Positions 50,220-60,667 are shown, numbered from the stretch's first letter. The stretch is 64,000 nt of DNA from Diogma glabrata (GCA_963693315.1 OY856188.1:221947517-222011516); one strand, 5' to 3'. Translations and numbers: made by a program. The notes: a model not told the origin generated them from the letters alone.

Positions 50220-50440
50220 CTATACACCTGAGCGAAACTATAAAAAAAAGCGAACTATGTTTTTAAAAAATAATGTATATAACGTAATTATAGAAAAAAA
50301 CATTACCGAAACAAAATATTTAAAAAAGAAAAGAAAAACGGAAACATTACATTTTTTTGAAAAAGCTTTATTCGCTTTAAAACATTACTTTTTTAAAAAC
50401 ATAGTTCGCATATTTCGCATAGTTTAGCTCAGGTGTATAG
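50220..50440. mobile_element. 221-bp foldback MITE
   Basis: CTATACACCTGAGC at 50220 and GCTCAGGTGTATAG ending at 50440 are perfect inverted ends. Pairing continues inward about 40 bp (AGCGAACTATGTTTTTAAAA against its complement). The 76-codon frame across it is an artefact. Confidence 0.75.
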
Positions 50441-50454
50441 CACGCCTGAAGTTT

Positions 50455-50689
50455 ACTATCAATTGAATAAATTGATTTACGCTGCCATCTGAAAGTTGGC
50501 ATATGAACAATCCATATTTAACATTTAATATACAATTAAAAAATATTTAGGCATTTAATCAAGATAATAACTATCCTATCTCTCAAGCTGATCATACACA
50601 CATTGTACAAAATTTCACTAAGATTGGTTACGTTGTTACGGAGTTCATCGCGGACAAACATCGTGACACGTGATTTTTATATATATATG
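50455..50689 (+). repeat. Family D repeat, partial copy
   Basis: Matches 47213-47432 (GCCATCTGAAAGTT, AATTAAAAAATATTTAGGC, GTTACGTTGTT, CGGACAAACATCGTGACA) at moderate identity. It lies directly before the second 760-bp copy. Confidence 0.8.
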
Positions 50690-51450
50690 ATTATTCTTAA
50701 GTCGCTCAAACATGAAAATTGCCAAAATTTACCATACAAACTTGTATGAAAAATTTAACCTATTTTCGTATTTCTTTTACGGACAGAAGAAAATAAAGTA
50801 TTTTATATATTATGCTCAATATTGTCAGTAATTGTCAGTAATAGATCATAAAGAAACTTAAATTATTTAATTGTAGTATAATGAGAAATTTCATAGATAA
50901 TTTTTAAAATTATGCAAGTTGTGTTTTGAAATGAAATCCCATATAAATTTTATTGAATTTATTCTCTTTTCCCCCTTTTGCAGCGCCAAAAGAAATTTAA
51001 ATTATTTAATTGTAGCAAAATGAGAAATTTCATAGATTTTTAAAATTATTCAAGTTGTGTTTTGTATGAAATCCCATATAAATTTTATTGAATTTCGTTT
51101 CTTTTCCCCCTTTTGCAGTGCCATTGCAGCAAATACCGGAACAAAATAATCGCTCAATAACATATGATAGTCTATATGGGCCCTACATGGATGATTAAAA
51201 AGTCGATAAAGCAGGTTTGACAGTAAATTAATTAATTTACGCCGCCATCTGAAAGTTTGCTTATGAACTATCCATATTTAACATTTAATTCGTAATTAAA
51301 AAATATTTAGGCGTTCAATCAAAATAAAAACTATCCTATCTCTCAAGTTGGACCATTATACACACACTGAACACAATTTTATTAGGATTGTTTACGTTGT
51401 TGCGAAGTTTATCGCGGACAAACATCGTGACATGTGATTTTTATATATAT
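50690..51450 (+). repeat. Duplicated ~760-bp segment, copy 2 (family D)
   Basis: Near-identical to 46672-47435 in the same orientation, again followed by (TA)n. Confidence 0.88.
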
Positions 51451-51454
51451 AAGA

Positions 51455-51456
<2 letters not shown>

Positions 51457-51532
<76 letters not shown>
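51457..51532. repeat. (TA)n microsatellite, left flank of the errantivirus-like element
   Basis: TA array interrupted by the element; it resumes at 58386. Confidence 0.97.
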
Positions 51533-51537
<5 letters not shown>

Positions 51538-51932
51538 TGTTGTGGATTAAACGTAGAGAGTAAGTAATTAACAAATAATTAATTTGATTCTAGACAGCAA
51601 CTTTATTAAAAATAAAAATATGAGTGAACACATTATTTAAGATTGAACTCGACTTTATAGTTTTTTGTTACACAAACAAACAACATAATTCCTAATAATG
51701 TAATTTGATTTTACTTTAACATTGCAAATTATAATTATAAAGAAAATGAAAATGAAATGAAATGAAATTGTTTAATATTTATTTGCGTACTTGCAATTTA
51801 AATGTTATCAAAATTATTTAGTTTTAAATGTTAGTTATGTTGATATTGAAATGGCGTTGATTTGTGGTGTTGATTTACCCTTTTGAATCGATGTTCTGGA
51901 TTTGGGTATTGGTGGAATTACAGATGTTAACT
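51533..51932 (-). repeat. 3' LTR (sense) of the errantivirus-like element
   Basis: 400 bp, same as 57986-58385 apart from about three substitutions. The env stop lies inside it. Confidence 0.92.
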
Positions 51933-53475
51933 CCTCCCCCCGTAAATGAAAGCTGTCCTCAGCTGTAGCATTGAAGATGATTCTATTGAATTTAGCTAGT
52001 TTATTCCTATATTTCTTGTAAAGAAAGAATAGTAAGATAAATATAAAAATAATTAATACAATAGATGATATGGCATAAGTGTGAGTGTATATGAAGTGCC
52101 ATTGTTGATGCATCTGTATTTCTTGTATGTTCTTGATGTTTGATTTTGTAAGATATGGTATATCCAGTGTCTCGATTCTTGTTTCATTGACTTTAATGGT
52201 ATTAAACGGTTGAATGATACCATACTTCTTTGAAATAGATGATTTGAAGTTTGAAAATGATTGGTGGCTGGTTTTTATAGTACAATCGTTAAATTTAAGC
52301 AATTTGATGCCCTGAATTGCTAATGTATTCGGTCCACAAGATGAGTGTATTATTTCTCCTTTTTGTGATGACATGAATAGGTAGCCATCTTCTAGTAGCT
52401 GCGTTTCATCATGGTACTGAACTTGTATCAATTTACAGTGTGCCGCCTGGTTGTTGAGCAGGTTTGGTATGCATGTGTTATTGTTGTATTGTATTCGTTC
52501 CAAATGACAATAGTATATTTGTTCCAAATTTTGGCAAGGCATTGAAATTAACATGTGCATATTTTTATGGGATAGTATATAATCATAGGAATTAGGAATG
52601 ATAGAATTGTTAAGTTAATTTTGTTATAAGTTTTAATTTTGTTATAAAGGAAGGTTTCTTGGTGAAATTGTGGAATTTCTAAAATGACAACCAAATTAGT
52701 GTTATTATAATATGCTTTAATTTTGAGTAACGAATAAACTTGTTCTTGCGAGTGAAGTCGTATGTTATTTTCCTCGAGATCTTTTAAAACAAAATTCATT
52801 TCTTCATTATCTAAGATAAATCTTGATATTACGTTGATTTTAGCGAAAGTAATAATTTCGTGAATTTCTTGTGCCTGATCGAATAAAGTTTCTATATTGT
52901 CATCTACTAAAGTGTAGTACGTCAGGATGTCTGTATCAGATTTTTCTGACATGAGTTTCTTTACGGAGTCGATTACTTTGTTTACTATTAAAGTAGTTTC
53001 TTCGAACCTCTGTATTACTTGGTCGTTTATTTTTACCTGTTCATTAAACTTATTTATGAGTTCGAATTGTCCGTCCGCGTTATTTTGTATTGATTGGTGA
53101 ATTTCTTCATAGTCTTTTTGATCCAAATTGCCAGTTATAGATTTTACAAAAGTTCCTAATGGATTGAAAATTCCTCGTTTAAGTCTGTTAGGAATGTCGG
53201 GCATAAGATTAGAAATAGAAGTTCTGGTCTTATTAAATTTTCTTTGGAGTATTTGAATACGACAATAATCTTGTTTCTTTTCAGAGACAATTAGTTGTTG
53301 TAGTGTGCTAATTGCGGATTCTATATTTGAAAGACTGATTTGCAAATCTTGAAGTTCGATCACATGAAATACTTTGATATATGATGTTATTACTCTAGCG
53401 TTTCCTAGTGATATGGCTACTAGTCCTTTGTTGTTTTGTAGGTCAAAGGCTTCTAGATTCTTTAGCTGGACTGCC
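51835..53475 (-). pseudogene. Envelope glycoprotein of the errantivirus-like element (one frameshift)
   Basis: Two overlapping minus-strand frames. The upstream one (from about 53475, first Met 53363, stop 52548) carries a dibasic furin-type site RLKRG at about 53185 followed by Gly-rich fusion-peptide-like sequence, then helical heptad-rich sequence. The downstream one (Met 52560 to stop 51835) carries Cys-containing ectodomain, a hydrophobic membrane anchor near 52040-51985 (ISSIVLIIFIFILLFFLYKK) and a cytoplasmic tail. A single frame change near 52550-52600 separates them, so no full-length Env is predicted. A pyrimidine-rich stretch ending AACAG precedes 53475 and could be the splice acceptor used for env mRNA. 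Confidence 0.82.
51933..51941 (-). promoter_or_regulatory. Polypurine tract
   Basis: GGGGGGAGG on the minus strand directly abuts the sense 3' LTR, the expected plus-strand primer position. Confidence 0.85.
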
Positions 53476-53502
53476 CTGTTTACAAAAATAAAAATTATTA
53501 GT

Positions 53503-55632
53503 TTAGGTTTTTCTAATTTTATTTTTATGTACAGTTCTTTTGTTAGTTGTTAGTGTGACGTCTCCGTCTTTGGTAACTGTATGTTGAATATATTTTGTTT
53601 CGAGTTTGTTTCTTCGAATTCTTTTTTCGAATATTTGTTGTCCTGGTACAAATGTACTAGGGGAATCGCGTGAAGCGTTTAGTTTTTGAATATTTTTAGC
53701 TTTAGACAGGTTATTTAGCTTAGCTATGTGTTGTGCTATAGCTGAATATTGGCGTCTAATGCTTTCGATATATTGATCGCTGCTTTCTTCCAGATTCAGT
53801 GAAATAGGCTTTATTATAATATGACCTCTGTGAAGCTCGATTGGCGTTAATTTTGTACTTGTATGAATGGTGTTATTGTACGCGAAAATTGCTTCATCCA
53901 TCGTTTGGGTTAGGGATACTCGTGGATTTTGTGCATGAATTATCCTGCTAAGTTCCGTTAACGTAGAATGGAGTCTTTCTATAGGTGAGTTTCCATTGGA
54001 CGATTTAGCTGTTGTTATATGGAGATCAAATTTGAATGTTTTAGCGAATTCTTTGAAAAGATCTGAATTAAACTCGGTTGCGGAATCCAATGTAATTAAT
54101 TTTGGAATTCCTTCTCTACTAAAATAGGATAGGAATTTTTGTATCATTGTTTCCGTCTTTCGATTTGGAATTTCGAATGCTGCTGCGTATTTTGAAAATT
54201 TGTCCACAAGGGTCAAAAAGTATTTTCCTGAAAGGGCAAATGTGTCGCCGTGGATTATTTCCATGGGACCATTTGGTGTTTGGGATAATTTGAACTTTAC
54301 GTGAACTGGTTGACGTTCGTATTTGTTCAAATTACAGATATCGCATTTGCTTACTATTTGCACAATTTTTTGTTTCATATGAGGGAAATAGAAATTTTGT
54401 TTAAGTTTCTCATAATTCTCTTGGACTCCTCTATGATAAGGTTGGTGCTCGTTATTTATAGTAGCTGTTTGTTCGTTCTCGCATTCGAGATCGGTTTTCA
54501 TAATTTTTACCCTAACAATTTTCTTAATATCACTTATATGAGAATTACTTGAATATAGAGATTGTATTTTATTGAAAGTATCGTCATCTGTGTAGATGGC
54601 CGTCACTTTCTTATTGTTAGAGTAATTATTTAGTATCGTTTCTAAATCAATGTTGTAAAATTCTGCCTTTTTTACAATGTAACGCTGGTTTTGATTGAAT
54701 AAAACTCTTACATCGTCAGTTATTGTTTTACAATTTTTATCTATAGAAATGATTAATTGAAGGTGGAATTCATTTAGACTTGAATTAGAGGTTGGTATTT
54801 GTTTATTTGGTTGTACCACAGGGTCGTCACTCTGGGTATCTATATTATTTAGTTGCGATAGCACACTAACAAGTGTGGTATCATATTTTATATTATTATT
54901 ATTACCTTGAGTTATCTGCAGGTTCTCTAGGTTATTTATTTCAGGAACAATGCGGTTTTTATTGTAAGTAAACTGTTTGTTTTCCTCATTGTTCAAAATT
55001 TCCGTGTTGATTTTTGTTTCAAAGTCAACTTGCATAACTCTTTGGTTTGCAATGTGGAAATTAATTTCGTTAAAATTATTTTCGAACTCAGTGACATTTA
55101 TTGGTGTCATGAGTTCGACTTTCTCTTCTTCTTGTCCTAGATTGATAATTTCTACTATAGCTTCGTGTGGAAAACATGTTTTATAAATACCTTCTTGTAT
55201 ATTTAAATATTGTGAAAGCTTACTGCTTTCAATATAAAAATTTCTTTTCTTATTTGTTACTGGTAAAGCCACCAATTGCTTAGAATTCGGTTTTATTATG
55301 GTAGGTGGTATTATGGATTTAAATTCTCTATGAATTCGAAGGGTATATATTGGTGTTTTCAATAAATTTTGTTCGATGTTTATTTTTGCATTCATAATGT
55401 GCAAATTTTCGTAACCGATAAGCCCATCGAAAAAATCATGATACTTAAATAGAAAAAACTTTAGTTTCACTAGAATTTCCATAAATTTCGGTGTTACCAT
55501 TTTGTTTATTTCCGTTGAGGAAAATACGGATCGTACTTTAAACTGCACGTCCTTATGAATGTCAAATAATTTCGAAAATCTTGGGTTAATATATGATTTG
55601 TCTGCTCCTGTGTCTAGCAAAATTTTAAGCAT
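53503..55632 (-). CDS. Pol-like protein: protease and integrase, no reverse transcriptase or RNase H
   Basis: A 709-residue frame from Met 55632; the same frame is open to about 55735, overlapping the gag end in the -1 frame. Protease: LLDTGAD (Asp near residue 7). Residues 90-200 match the usual linker after protease. RT would follow, but no SIDL or YLDD/FADD motif exists, and RNase H is absent too. Instead about 100 Asn/Thr-rich residues lead to integrase: His 396 and 400, Cys 430 and 433, then Asp 463, Asp 516 and Glu 552 (35 residues between the last two). The frame ends in a basic tail. An in-frame deletion removed roughly 450-500 residues. Integrase and protease look intact. Confidence 0.88.
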   Translation of the reverse strand: MLKILLDTGADKSYINPRFSKLFDIHKDVQFKVRSVFSSTEINKMVTPKFMEILVKLKFFLFKYHDFFDGLIGYENLHIMNAKINIEQNLLKTPIYTLRIHREFKSIIPPTIIKPNSKQLVALPVTNKKRNFYIESSKLSQYLNIQEGIYKTCFPHEAIVEIINLGQEEEKVELMTPINVTEFENNFNEINFHIANQRVMQVDFETKINTEILNNEENKQFTYNKNRIVPEINNLENLQITQGNNNNIKYDTTLVSVLSQLNNIDTQSDDPVVQPNKQIPTSNSSLNEFHLQLIISIDKNCKTITDDVRVLFNQNQRYIVKKAEFYNIDLETILNNYSNNKKVTAIYTDDDTFNKIQSLYSSNSHISDIKKIVRVKIMKTDLECENEQTATINNEHQPYHRGVQENYEKLKQNFYFPHMKQKIVQIVSKCDICNLNKYERQPVHVKFKLSQTPNGPMEIIHGDTFALSGKYFLTLVDKFSKYAAAFEIPNRKTETMIQKFLSYFSREGIPKLITLDSATEFNSDLFKEFAKTFKFDLHITTAKSSNGNSPIERLHSTLTELSRIIHAQNPRVSLTQTMDEAIFAYNNTIHTSTKLTPIELHRGHIIIKPISLNLEESSDQYIESIRRQYSAIAQHIAKLNNLSKAKNIQKLNASRDSPSTFVPGQQIFEKRIRRNKLETKYIQHTVTKDGDVTLTTNKRTVHKNKIRKT

Positions 55633-55688
55633 TTCGTTTTTTATCGCAAGTAACAGAAAAGGAAATTTGGTTTGTTGAGTTAAATTAG

Positions 55689-56756
55689 CTAAGAAGTTAA
55701 TGTCTGTTCCGAGGCATCTTGTAGAAAATCCTCGTCATCTACATATTCTAAATTATTTAAATTTGGTTCTTGTTTAATATTTGATTTAGGAAAAAATGTT
55801 TTTTGTTTACCTTGATATTTTGGTTTATAAAAAAATTTATTATCTAGTTTTACCTCTGGTTTAATATTATTGGTATCGAAACTTCGTTTTTCATAGTTAC
55901 TTGAGCTTTGAAAATTACGTGAGTTATAATTTTTAGTTTGTGGTTTATTTAATTGAATAGTTTTTAATTTTAAGATGCTTTGTTCCCGTTGTATGAAACT
56001 AAAAGCTTCTTGCAAGTCTCGTGGTTGTGAAGCTCTTAACGAGTTGCCTAATGGATCAGGTAAACCTGCCATAAAGACTGTTAAACCTGTTAATTGGTGT
56101 TGCTCAATCAATACTTTCATAGTACCTTGATCAATTTCGGTCAACCGTACTTTATTGGACAGCAATGTTAATATTGCTTGAATTTTTTCGAAAAGTTTTT
56201 GAGGGTCTAATTAGCTTTTATTAACGAAAATAACTCAAGTTGTAGATTGGGTATGCTCCGATTGTCAGCATATTTGTATACCAGATGTTTTCGTATCTGT
56301 TCCCATTCAGTGATCACACCATGTGTGGTCAATGATTGACTTGCACTGTCTATTATTTTATTGCGTATATTTTGAACTATAATTTTATAGCCTGGCAATT
56401 CTTTAATAGGTTCAATATTTTTTACCAGTTGGTCTACCGAATCAAGAAAGTGAAATAATTCATCTTTCTTTCCTGAAAAAATCGGTAGGTTTTTTGTAGC
56501 TATATCTACTTTGTAGCTATCCAGAATCGCATTCTGTTGTTCCAATAATTTTCCATTTTAAGATTATAAATTTGCATGTGTTTACGAGGTTTATAATCAA
56601 GATTATGTTTTTCTAAGAATCTATCAAGTTTTTCACAATTTATTTCAAAAGAACTGTATCCCTTAGGGATTAAATAATTTTCTGATTCGTTAGATGAAGA
56701 GTTGGAGTGTGTGCCAGGTTGAATAATTCGCTACTTGAATTTTCCGGATCGGACAT
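55689..56756 (-). pseudogene. Gag of the errantivirus-like element, frameshifted
   Basis: The likely start is ATG at 56756 (MSDPENSSSELF). Gag-type sequence then moves among frames: about 56755-56700, 56700-56545, 56545-56207 (LPIFSGKKDELFHFLDSVDQ) and 56200-55689 (MKVLIEQHQLTGLTVFMAGL, then a basic Asn/Lys-rich tail), so at least three indels. No zinc knuckle, as usual in errantivirus Gag. Pol overlaps its last 45 bases or so. Confidence 0.8.
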
Positions 56757-56807
56757 AGAAGTTTACGAATTAGAATTTTTTTTAAAGTGCACCTGATTAC
56801 ACTTTTT

Positions 56808-57460
56808 TTTATTACGGCGAGTCCCGATTTTAGGTTCTCGTCGGTTTAGAAATGAAATCCCGATTTTAGGTTTTAAATTTCTATACTATACGTAGTGCTA
56901 ATTCCGTATAGCAAATTTTTTTTATTACGACAAGTCCCGATTTTAGGTTCTCGTCGGTTTAGAAATGAAATCCCGATTTTAGGTTTAAATTTCTATACTA
57001 TACGTAGTGCTAATTCCGTATAGCAAATTTTTTTATTACGACAAGTCCCGATTTTAGGTTCTCGTCGGTTTAGAAATGAAATCCCGATTTTAGGTTTTAA
57101 ATTTCTATACTATACGTAGTGCTAATTCCGTATAGCAAAATTTTTTTATTACGACAAGTCCCGATTTTAGGTTCTCGTCGGTTTAGAAATGAAATCCCGA
57201 TTTTAGGTTTTAAATTTCTATACTATACGTAGTGCTAATTCCGTATAGCAAATTTTTTTATTACGACAAGTTCCGATTTTAGGTTCTCGTCGGTTTAGAA
57301 ATGAAATCCCGATTTTAGGTTTTAAATTTCTATACTATACGTAGTGCTAATTCCGTATAGCAAAATTTTTTTATTACGACAAGTCCCGATTTTAGGTTCT
57401 CGTCGGTTTAGAAATGAAATCCCGATTTTAAGTTTTAATTCTCTACACTACGCGCAAAAA
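56808..57460 (-). repeat. Six tandem ~112-bp repeats in the errantivirus leader
   Basis: Units begin at about 56823, 56936, 57047, 57160, 57272 and 57385, spacing 111-113. Each holds two CCCGATTTTAGGTT boxes, TCTCGTCGGTTTAGAAATG, TATACGTAGTGCTAATTCC and a CTATAC/GTATAG inverted pair. Units are nearly identical. Spacers are not unique, so this is not a CRISPR array. Confidence 0.95.
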
Positions 57461-57716
57461 CAATTTATTACGTGTAGTAAATTTGTATTTTATGTTTACA
57501 AGTAGTTTTTTCTACTTGGGTTCACTCATGGTTTTTTATCTTTTTAGATTTTCACATAAAAGGTGTAAGTATAAGGTTTTGTAAGGGAAAAATTATGCAA
57601 TGTAAAATTTCGTTTACTCACCTTGCCAAAAGTATTGTTAGGAATACTTTATTAAACTTCCTCCAGAGTTGATCAGGCTTGAAGGCTGCTTCACCATTTT
57701 AAAACTTTTCACAATT

Positions 57717-57960
57717 ATTTTATATCGAACAGCTCGCCACTGGTGGGTGCTATTACATTCGATTTATTTTTGGTAATTATTTAATATTCTATACAAAAAG
57801 TATAGAAACCACTTTTATATTATATCGAACAGCCCGCCTCTGGTGGGTGCTAATACATTCGATTTATTTTTTTTTGGTTATTTATTATTCTATACAATAA
57901 GTATAGAAAAAACTTTTCACTTTTATTATTCTATACTATAAGTATAGAAAAGAAAATTTT
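57717..57960 (-). repeat. Second leader repeat, ~100-bp unit, two copies plus tail
   Basis: ATATCGAACAGC(T/C)CGCC(A/T)CTGG starts at 57722 and 57822. Each copy carries a GCCxCTGGTGGGTGC hairpin-like box and ends in CTATAC...GTATAG. A third CTATAC/GTATAG pair lies near 57930-57950. Confidence 0.85.
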
Positions 57961-57970
57961 TAATTATTTT

Positions 57971-57986
57971 TTTATCAACCGCGCCA
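57971..57986 (-). promoter_or_regulatory. Primer-binding site
   Basis: Minus-strand TGGCGCGGTTGATAAA starts with the last T of the sense 5' LTR. TGGCGC is shared with the tRNA-Ser or tRNA-Lys sites of known errantiviruses. The exact tRNA is not determined. Confidence 0.75.
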
Positions 57987-58380
57987 GTTATGTTGTGGAT
58001 TAAACGTAGAGAGTAAGTAATTAACAAATAATTAATTTGATTCTAGACAGTAACTTTATTAAAAATCAAAATATGAGTGAACACATTATTTAAGATTGAA
58101 CTCGACTTTATAGTTTTTTGTTACACAAACAAACAACATAATTCCTAATAATGTAATTTGATTTTACTTTAACATTGCAAATTATAATTATAAAGAAAAT
58201 GAAAATGAAATGAAATGAAATTGTTTAATATTTATTTGCGTACTTGCAATTTAAATGTTATCAAAATTATTTAGTTTTAAATGTTAGTTATGTTGATATT
58301 GAAATGGCGTTGATTTGTGGTGTTGATTTAGCCTTTTGAATCGATGTTCTGGATTTGGGTATTGGTGGAATTACAGATGT

Positions 58381-58385
<5 letters not shown>
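57986..58385 (-). repeat. 5' LTR (sense) of the errantivirus-like element
   Basis: 400 bp, paired with 51533-51932. Confidence 0.92.

Positions 58386-58442
<57 letters not shown>
58386..58442. repeat. (TA)n microsatellite, right flank of the errantivirus-like element
   Basis: Continues the TA array from 51532. It runs into the assembly gap. Confidence 0.97.
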
Positions 58443-58642
58443 NNNNNNNNNNNNNNNNNNNNNNNNNNNNNNNNNNNNNNNNNNNNNNNNNNNNNNNNNN
58501 NNNNNNNNNNNNNNNNNNNNNNNNNNNNNNNNNNNNNNNNNNNNNNNNNNNNNNNNNNNNNNNNNNNNNNNNNNNNNNNNNNNNNNNNNNNNNNNNNNNN
58601 NNNNNNNNNNNNNNNNNNNNNNNNNNNNNNNNNNNNNNNNNN
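58443..58642. other. Assembly gap (200 N)
   Basis: Exactly 200 Ns, so probably a placeholder of unknown true length. Frames drawn across it are meaningless. Confidence 1.
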
Positions 58643-58954
58643 GACGACACTTTTTCTCCGTTTTTTCCGTTGGTTTCAATAAAAATTCTCAAAACTGGCT
58701 CTCAAACTATTTTCTACAAAAAAATTTACAAAGAAAAATTCATGAACCAACAACAGTTGAGGCTACCACAATTGATAATGTATTTTCCAATATAAATAAT
58801 TTAGAAGCTGGCGTTATTGAAGCTTTCTTTAGCCACCATAAACAGCTTTGGGTAAGATTCAACCCAACTTGAAACTATACTTACAAAAACTGTTTTTTTC
58901 TCATATTATATACACGGAACCCTCAGCGAGCGAATTATATTCGCACTTGCCTGA

Positions 58955-59080
58955 CTTTTTTTTAAATAAAATGTGTTGGGTAGTAGGAATTACAATGTGT
59001 GTCACAACAACACATAAGAATCTTTTAAGAAAAAAGTTCCATAACAACATGCTTTCTAAGGTGTTGATGGACGTAATTTT
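58955..59080 (-). repeat. Diverged LINE 3'-end fragment (family of 21911-24934)
   Basis: T-run, AATAAAATGTGTTG, GTGTGTCACAACAACACATA and CTTTTAAGA match 21840-21920 in the same orientation with substitutions. Confidence 0.75.
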
Positions 59081-59289
59081 TTTATTTTCAAAAAAATGAG
59101 CTTTATGATTGCTCGAACAAATGAGCTTCCATATAACTATTATATATGCTGGCTTGAGGTAAACAATGCGTTACATGATCTTGGTATATGCTTCTAGCAC
59201 TAGGATAATTAGGAACCTAATTTTAGTTTTGTTCCTGCAAATTTGAAAAAAAAGTATAAGTTTTCCATTCCTTAAGAAGAATATAAAAA

Positions 59290-59400
59290 AAAAGAAATTT
59301 GCGTCCATCAACGTCTTAAACAGCATTATGTTGTAGAACCTAGGTCTTAAAAGGTTTTTATGCTTTGTTGTGGCACATATTGTAATTCCAAATATGTCGC
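59290..59400 (+). repeat. Diverged LINE 3'-end fragment, inverted relative to 58955-59080
   Basis: GCGTCCATCAACGTCTTAAA, CCTAGGTCTTAAAAGG and GTTGTGGCACATATTGTAAT are the complement of the neighbouring copy and of 21840-21925. The two copies form an inverted pair of about 100-bp arms. Confidence 0.75.
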
Positions 59401-59439
59401 ATATTTTGAAATAGCACAAACTTTTTTGAACTTCGGTGA

Positions 59440-60421
59440 AAAAGATGATGAACAATGTCATTGAAGCACAATTTTGAGTGGAAAATTCTAAGAGTCAGAT
59501 GTAGTGTTGCCACGACAGACAGGCCACATATTTCAATGATCCCAACAGATTCAAACGTTTAGTTTCCAGTGCAACTCGCTTTTGCAATTACCATCACCAA
59601 AGCACACGGACAGTTACTGCAAGTATGTGGACTAGATTTGGAGAATCCGTTCTTCTCACATGGACAACTGTATGTGGCTGGCGCGTTAGGAAAACCTTCT
59701 GATTTATTCGTGTATGCACCAGACGGAAAAACAAAAAATATAGTGTACCCACAAGTACTCGAATAAATAAATAGAATTAAAACGACATTTTGAAATTCTT
59801 TCCATGTTAAAATAAATAAGTTGCAATAAAAATGACACAATGTAAATTGAATGTTATCTTTACGAGTTTTCTCGAATTTTTTTTCTTATGAGATAGCGGC
59901 AATACGCGACGGGCATAATGTTAAATAAACAAAACTTTTACACTATTTGGTGTAAAAAACAAAGTTTTGAGAGATTTTATGAGTGATCAAGATCAAAGTA
60001 ATTATTGTAATTCACTAGATGATTGACAGCAATTTTCATTTTCTCTCAGAAAAACTTCTTTACAACAGTTTTTCTGTGTTTCGTGTCGGGGACAAATACA
60101 ATGCATGAGCACTGTGAACATTTGTGAATCTATTTTTGTTCTGCATAATGTTCTATATAGAGGTGAGTGATGACACACTTCTACTAATTCAACAAGTCAT
60201 TTAAATTTTTTTATTTCTTACTTGAAAACTTATTTGATCGCCAATTTTTCATATATCCGAACTGATGAGCCAAAGTATGGATTATTTTTCATTCATATTT
60301 TTAAAAACAAAAATTAAAAATTACGCTATCATTTCTCATTACCACATCGCTACTACGTCAACAAAATGTCTGTGCACAAGCTTTATTTATAAGCCCAGCA
60401 AAGCACGCCGGGTCCTGCTAG
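59440..60421 (+). mobile_element. Helitron 3' portion (copy 3)
   Basis: The plus strand ends AGCACGCCGGGTCCTGCTAG at 60421 with T next. This is the same terminus as copies 1 and 2, but the hairpin is weakened (AGCCCAGCAAAGCACGCC). Body segments match copy 2 (for example TTCTCTCAGAAAAACTTCTT near 60040). Helicase lies at its start. Confidence 0.72.
59442..59766 (+). pseudogene. Helitron helicase C-terminal fragment (copy 3)
   Basis: A broken start (KKMMNNVIEA and shifted pieces) is followed by [39 protein letters not shown] and KPSDLFVYAPDGKTKNIVYP, with a stop at 59764-59766. The CSRV motif is altered (AGALG), and the TTCAAACGTTTAGTTTCCAG lesion is shared with copy 2. Confidence 0.8.
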
Positions 60422-60667
60422 TTTTATATACAATTAAAATTAAGTAAATTGGTTGCTAAAGAAATTCAGAAAAAAAAAATAAAAAACAAAATATTACGTG
60501 GATTTAACAATTTTCTCAAAAAATATTTTACAAGAAATATAGATAATTAGCAATACGATAGATCAAAAATGAAAAACTACTTGGATTAAACAATTTTCTC
60601 AACAAACATTTTACTATTTTGTGTAAATACTTATATGTATTTTAATTTATGCAAATAATACAGATTC

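Larger units (their letters stand above)
56757..57970 (-). other. 5' leader of the errantivirus-like element
   Basis: About 1.2 kb between the primer-binding site and gag, mostly two sets of tandem repeats (listed next). No open frame of note. Confidence 0.75.
51533..58385 (-). mobile_element. Errantivirus-type endogenous retroelement (Metaviridae), defective
   Basis: Two 400-bp LTRs (AGTTAAC...CATAACT on the minus strand) flank, in sense order, a primer-binding site, a 1.2-kb leader with tandem repeats, gag, PR-IN, and env. The insertion sits in (TA)n, in keeping with the TATA-type target preference of errantiviruses. gag and env carry frameshifts, and RT plus RNase H are missing. The LTRs show about three differences, so integration is recent. 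Confidence 0.92.

Noticed and set aside
55000..55632. An assembly error alone as the cause of the missing RT
   Set aside because: Not excluded, but the reading frame is preserved on both sides and the intervening Asn/Thr-rich sequence is continuous, so a real deletion is the simpler reading. It is kept as a finding with that caveat.
56808..57460. Regular 112-bp repeats as a CRISPR array
   Set aside because: The whole unit repeats with no unique spacers, in a eukaryotic retroelement leader, with no cas genes.
58344..58795. Open frames spanning the gap
   Set aside because: They run through 200 Ns and (TA)n. No sequence evidence.
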